A DNA stretch of 64,000 nucleotides from positions 271,383 through 335,382 of the forward strand of contig NZ_FXEH01000005.1 of assembly GCF_900176565.1 (NCBI RefSeq). Direction: 5' to 3'. Below are positions 63,888-64,000 of this stretch, piece by piece. Position 1 is the first letter of the stretch. The number at the start of each line of letters is the position of its first letter. The notes below the pieces were generated by a model that was given only the letters and a program-made list of their open reading frames with translations, was not told the DNA's origin and searched no databases. Made by a program: the position numbers and the translations under genes. Source of the DNA: Thalassobacillus devorans. Its GTDB lineage: Bacteria; Bacillota; Bacilli; Bacillales; Halobacillaceae.

Positions 63888-64000
63888 ATGAGTAACTCTT
63901 CAGCTACTTTTATTGATTATAACATGGGGCAGTTAGTTCTACCAATGGACTTCAGTGATTTAATTCCTGAGGACCATGTGGTCCGTGTCATTCATGCCAT
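63888..64000 (+). CDS. IS1182-type transposase, 5' end only
   Basis: The first 37 codons (MSNSSATFIDYNMGQLVLP, then MDFSDLIPEDHVVRVIHA) match the N-terminus typical of IS1182/IS1182-like DDE transposases, with the PxDxxxxIPxDHxxRxI pattern. The gene is cut by the right window edge. Whether it is complete cannot be known here. Confidence 0.8.
   Translation, partial: MSNSSATFIDYNMGQLVLPMDFSDLIPEDHVVRVIHA

Noticed and set aside
1..64000. CRISPR arrays, tRNA or rRNA genes
   Set aside because: No regularly spaced direct repeats and no cloverleaf or rRNA-like sequence were noticed on either strand.

Overview
The window looks like chromosome from a low-to-moderate GC, endospore-forming member of the Bacillaceae. 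Halotolerant genera such as Halobacillus or its relatives are an inference from acidic protein composition and from the style of the intergenic repeats. Support comes from B. subtilis-like gene order (hisZGDBHAF; hprK-lgt-yvoD-ppaX-yvoF; yvlBCD; uvrBA; ftsEX-ctpB-minJ; yvjA-cccB; secA-prfB), spore photoproduct lyase, bacillithiol genes and AGGAGG-type ribosome binding sites. Almost everything is on the minus strand, so operons read from high to low coordinates.

Layout. 1-5765: histidine operon hisZ-G-D-B-H-A-F (hisF runs off the left edge) with a good sigma-A promoter. 5910-12858: glpD with a GlpP-type leader terminator, then the hprK-lgt-yvoD-ppaX-yvoF-glpP operon. 13004-14317: splA-splB on the plus strand. 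14378-15998: yvlB-C-D envelope-stress genes. 16704-24467: yojF-bshB2 (bacillithiol), uvrB-uvrA with a LexA box, and prfC. 24691-29334: copper nitrite reductase nirK followed by nosD, nosL, nosY and nosF with no nosZ in view, behind an Fnr-like site. 29710-37062: SWIM/SNF2 helicase, ctaA, a HAD hydrolase, CoA-disulfide reductase and a pseudouridine synthase. 37183-48599: a copper and redox island with a Cys-rich copper-storage protein, rhodanese, multicopper oxidase, CopB ATPase with a His-rich tail, SHOCT protein, two-component system and CcdA-like protein. 48832-56462: cell division and envelope block ftsE-ftsX-M23 hydrolase-ctpB-minJ plus cccB and yvjA. 57408-63351: panF/yhdT, prfB with its programmed +1 frameshift, secA and a small coiled-coil gene. 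63888-64000: start of an IS transposase cut by the window edge.

The most unusual structure is a family of non-coding palindromic repeats at 7908-8363, 16155-16608 and 56644-57332, with a solo copy at 63662-63775 and a remnant at about 48776-48845. The full copies contain two homologous palindromic units of about 170 bp in opposite orientation, each bounded by GTTTCGAG/CTCGAAAC-like inverted repeats. Copy three carries a second, unrelated palindrome inserted inside it, flanked by a 6-bp direct repeat.

Other regulatory signals read directly are a LexA box over the uvrB -35, an Fnr/CRP-type palindrome about 42 bp above a nirK -10, a 16-bp motif shared by the multicopper oxidase and ccdA/two-component promoters, two TACC...GGTA palindromes in the copper/sulfur region, and a hairpin hiding the transposase ribosome binding site. 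No tRNA, rRNA or CRISPR array was seen.
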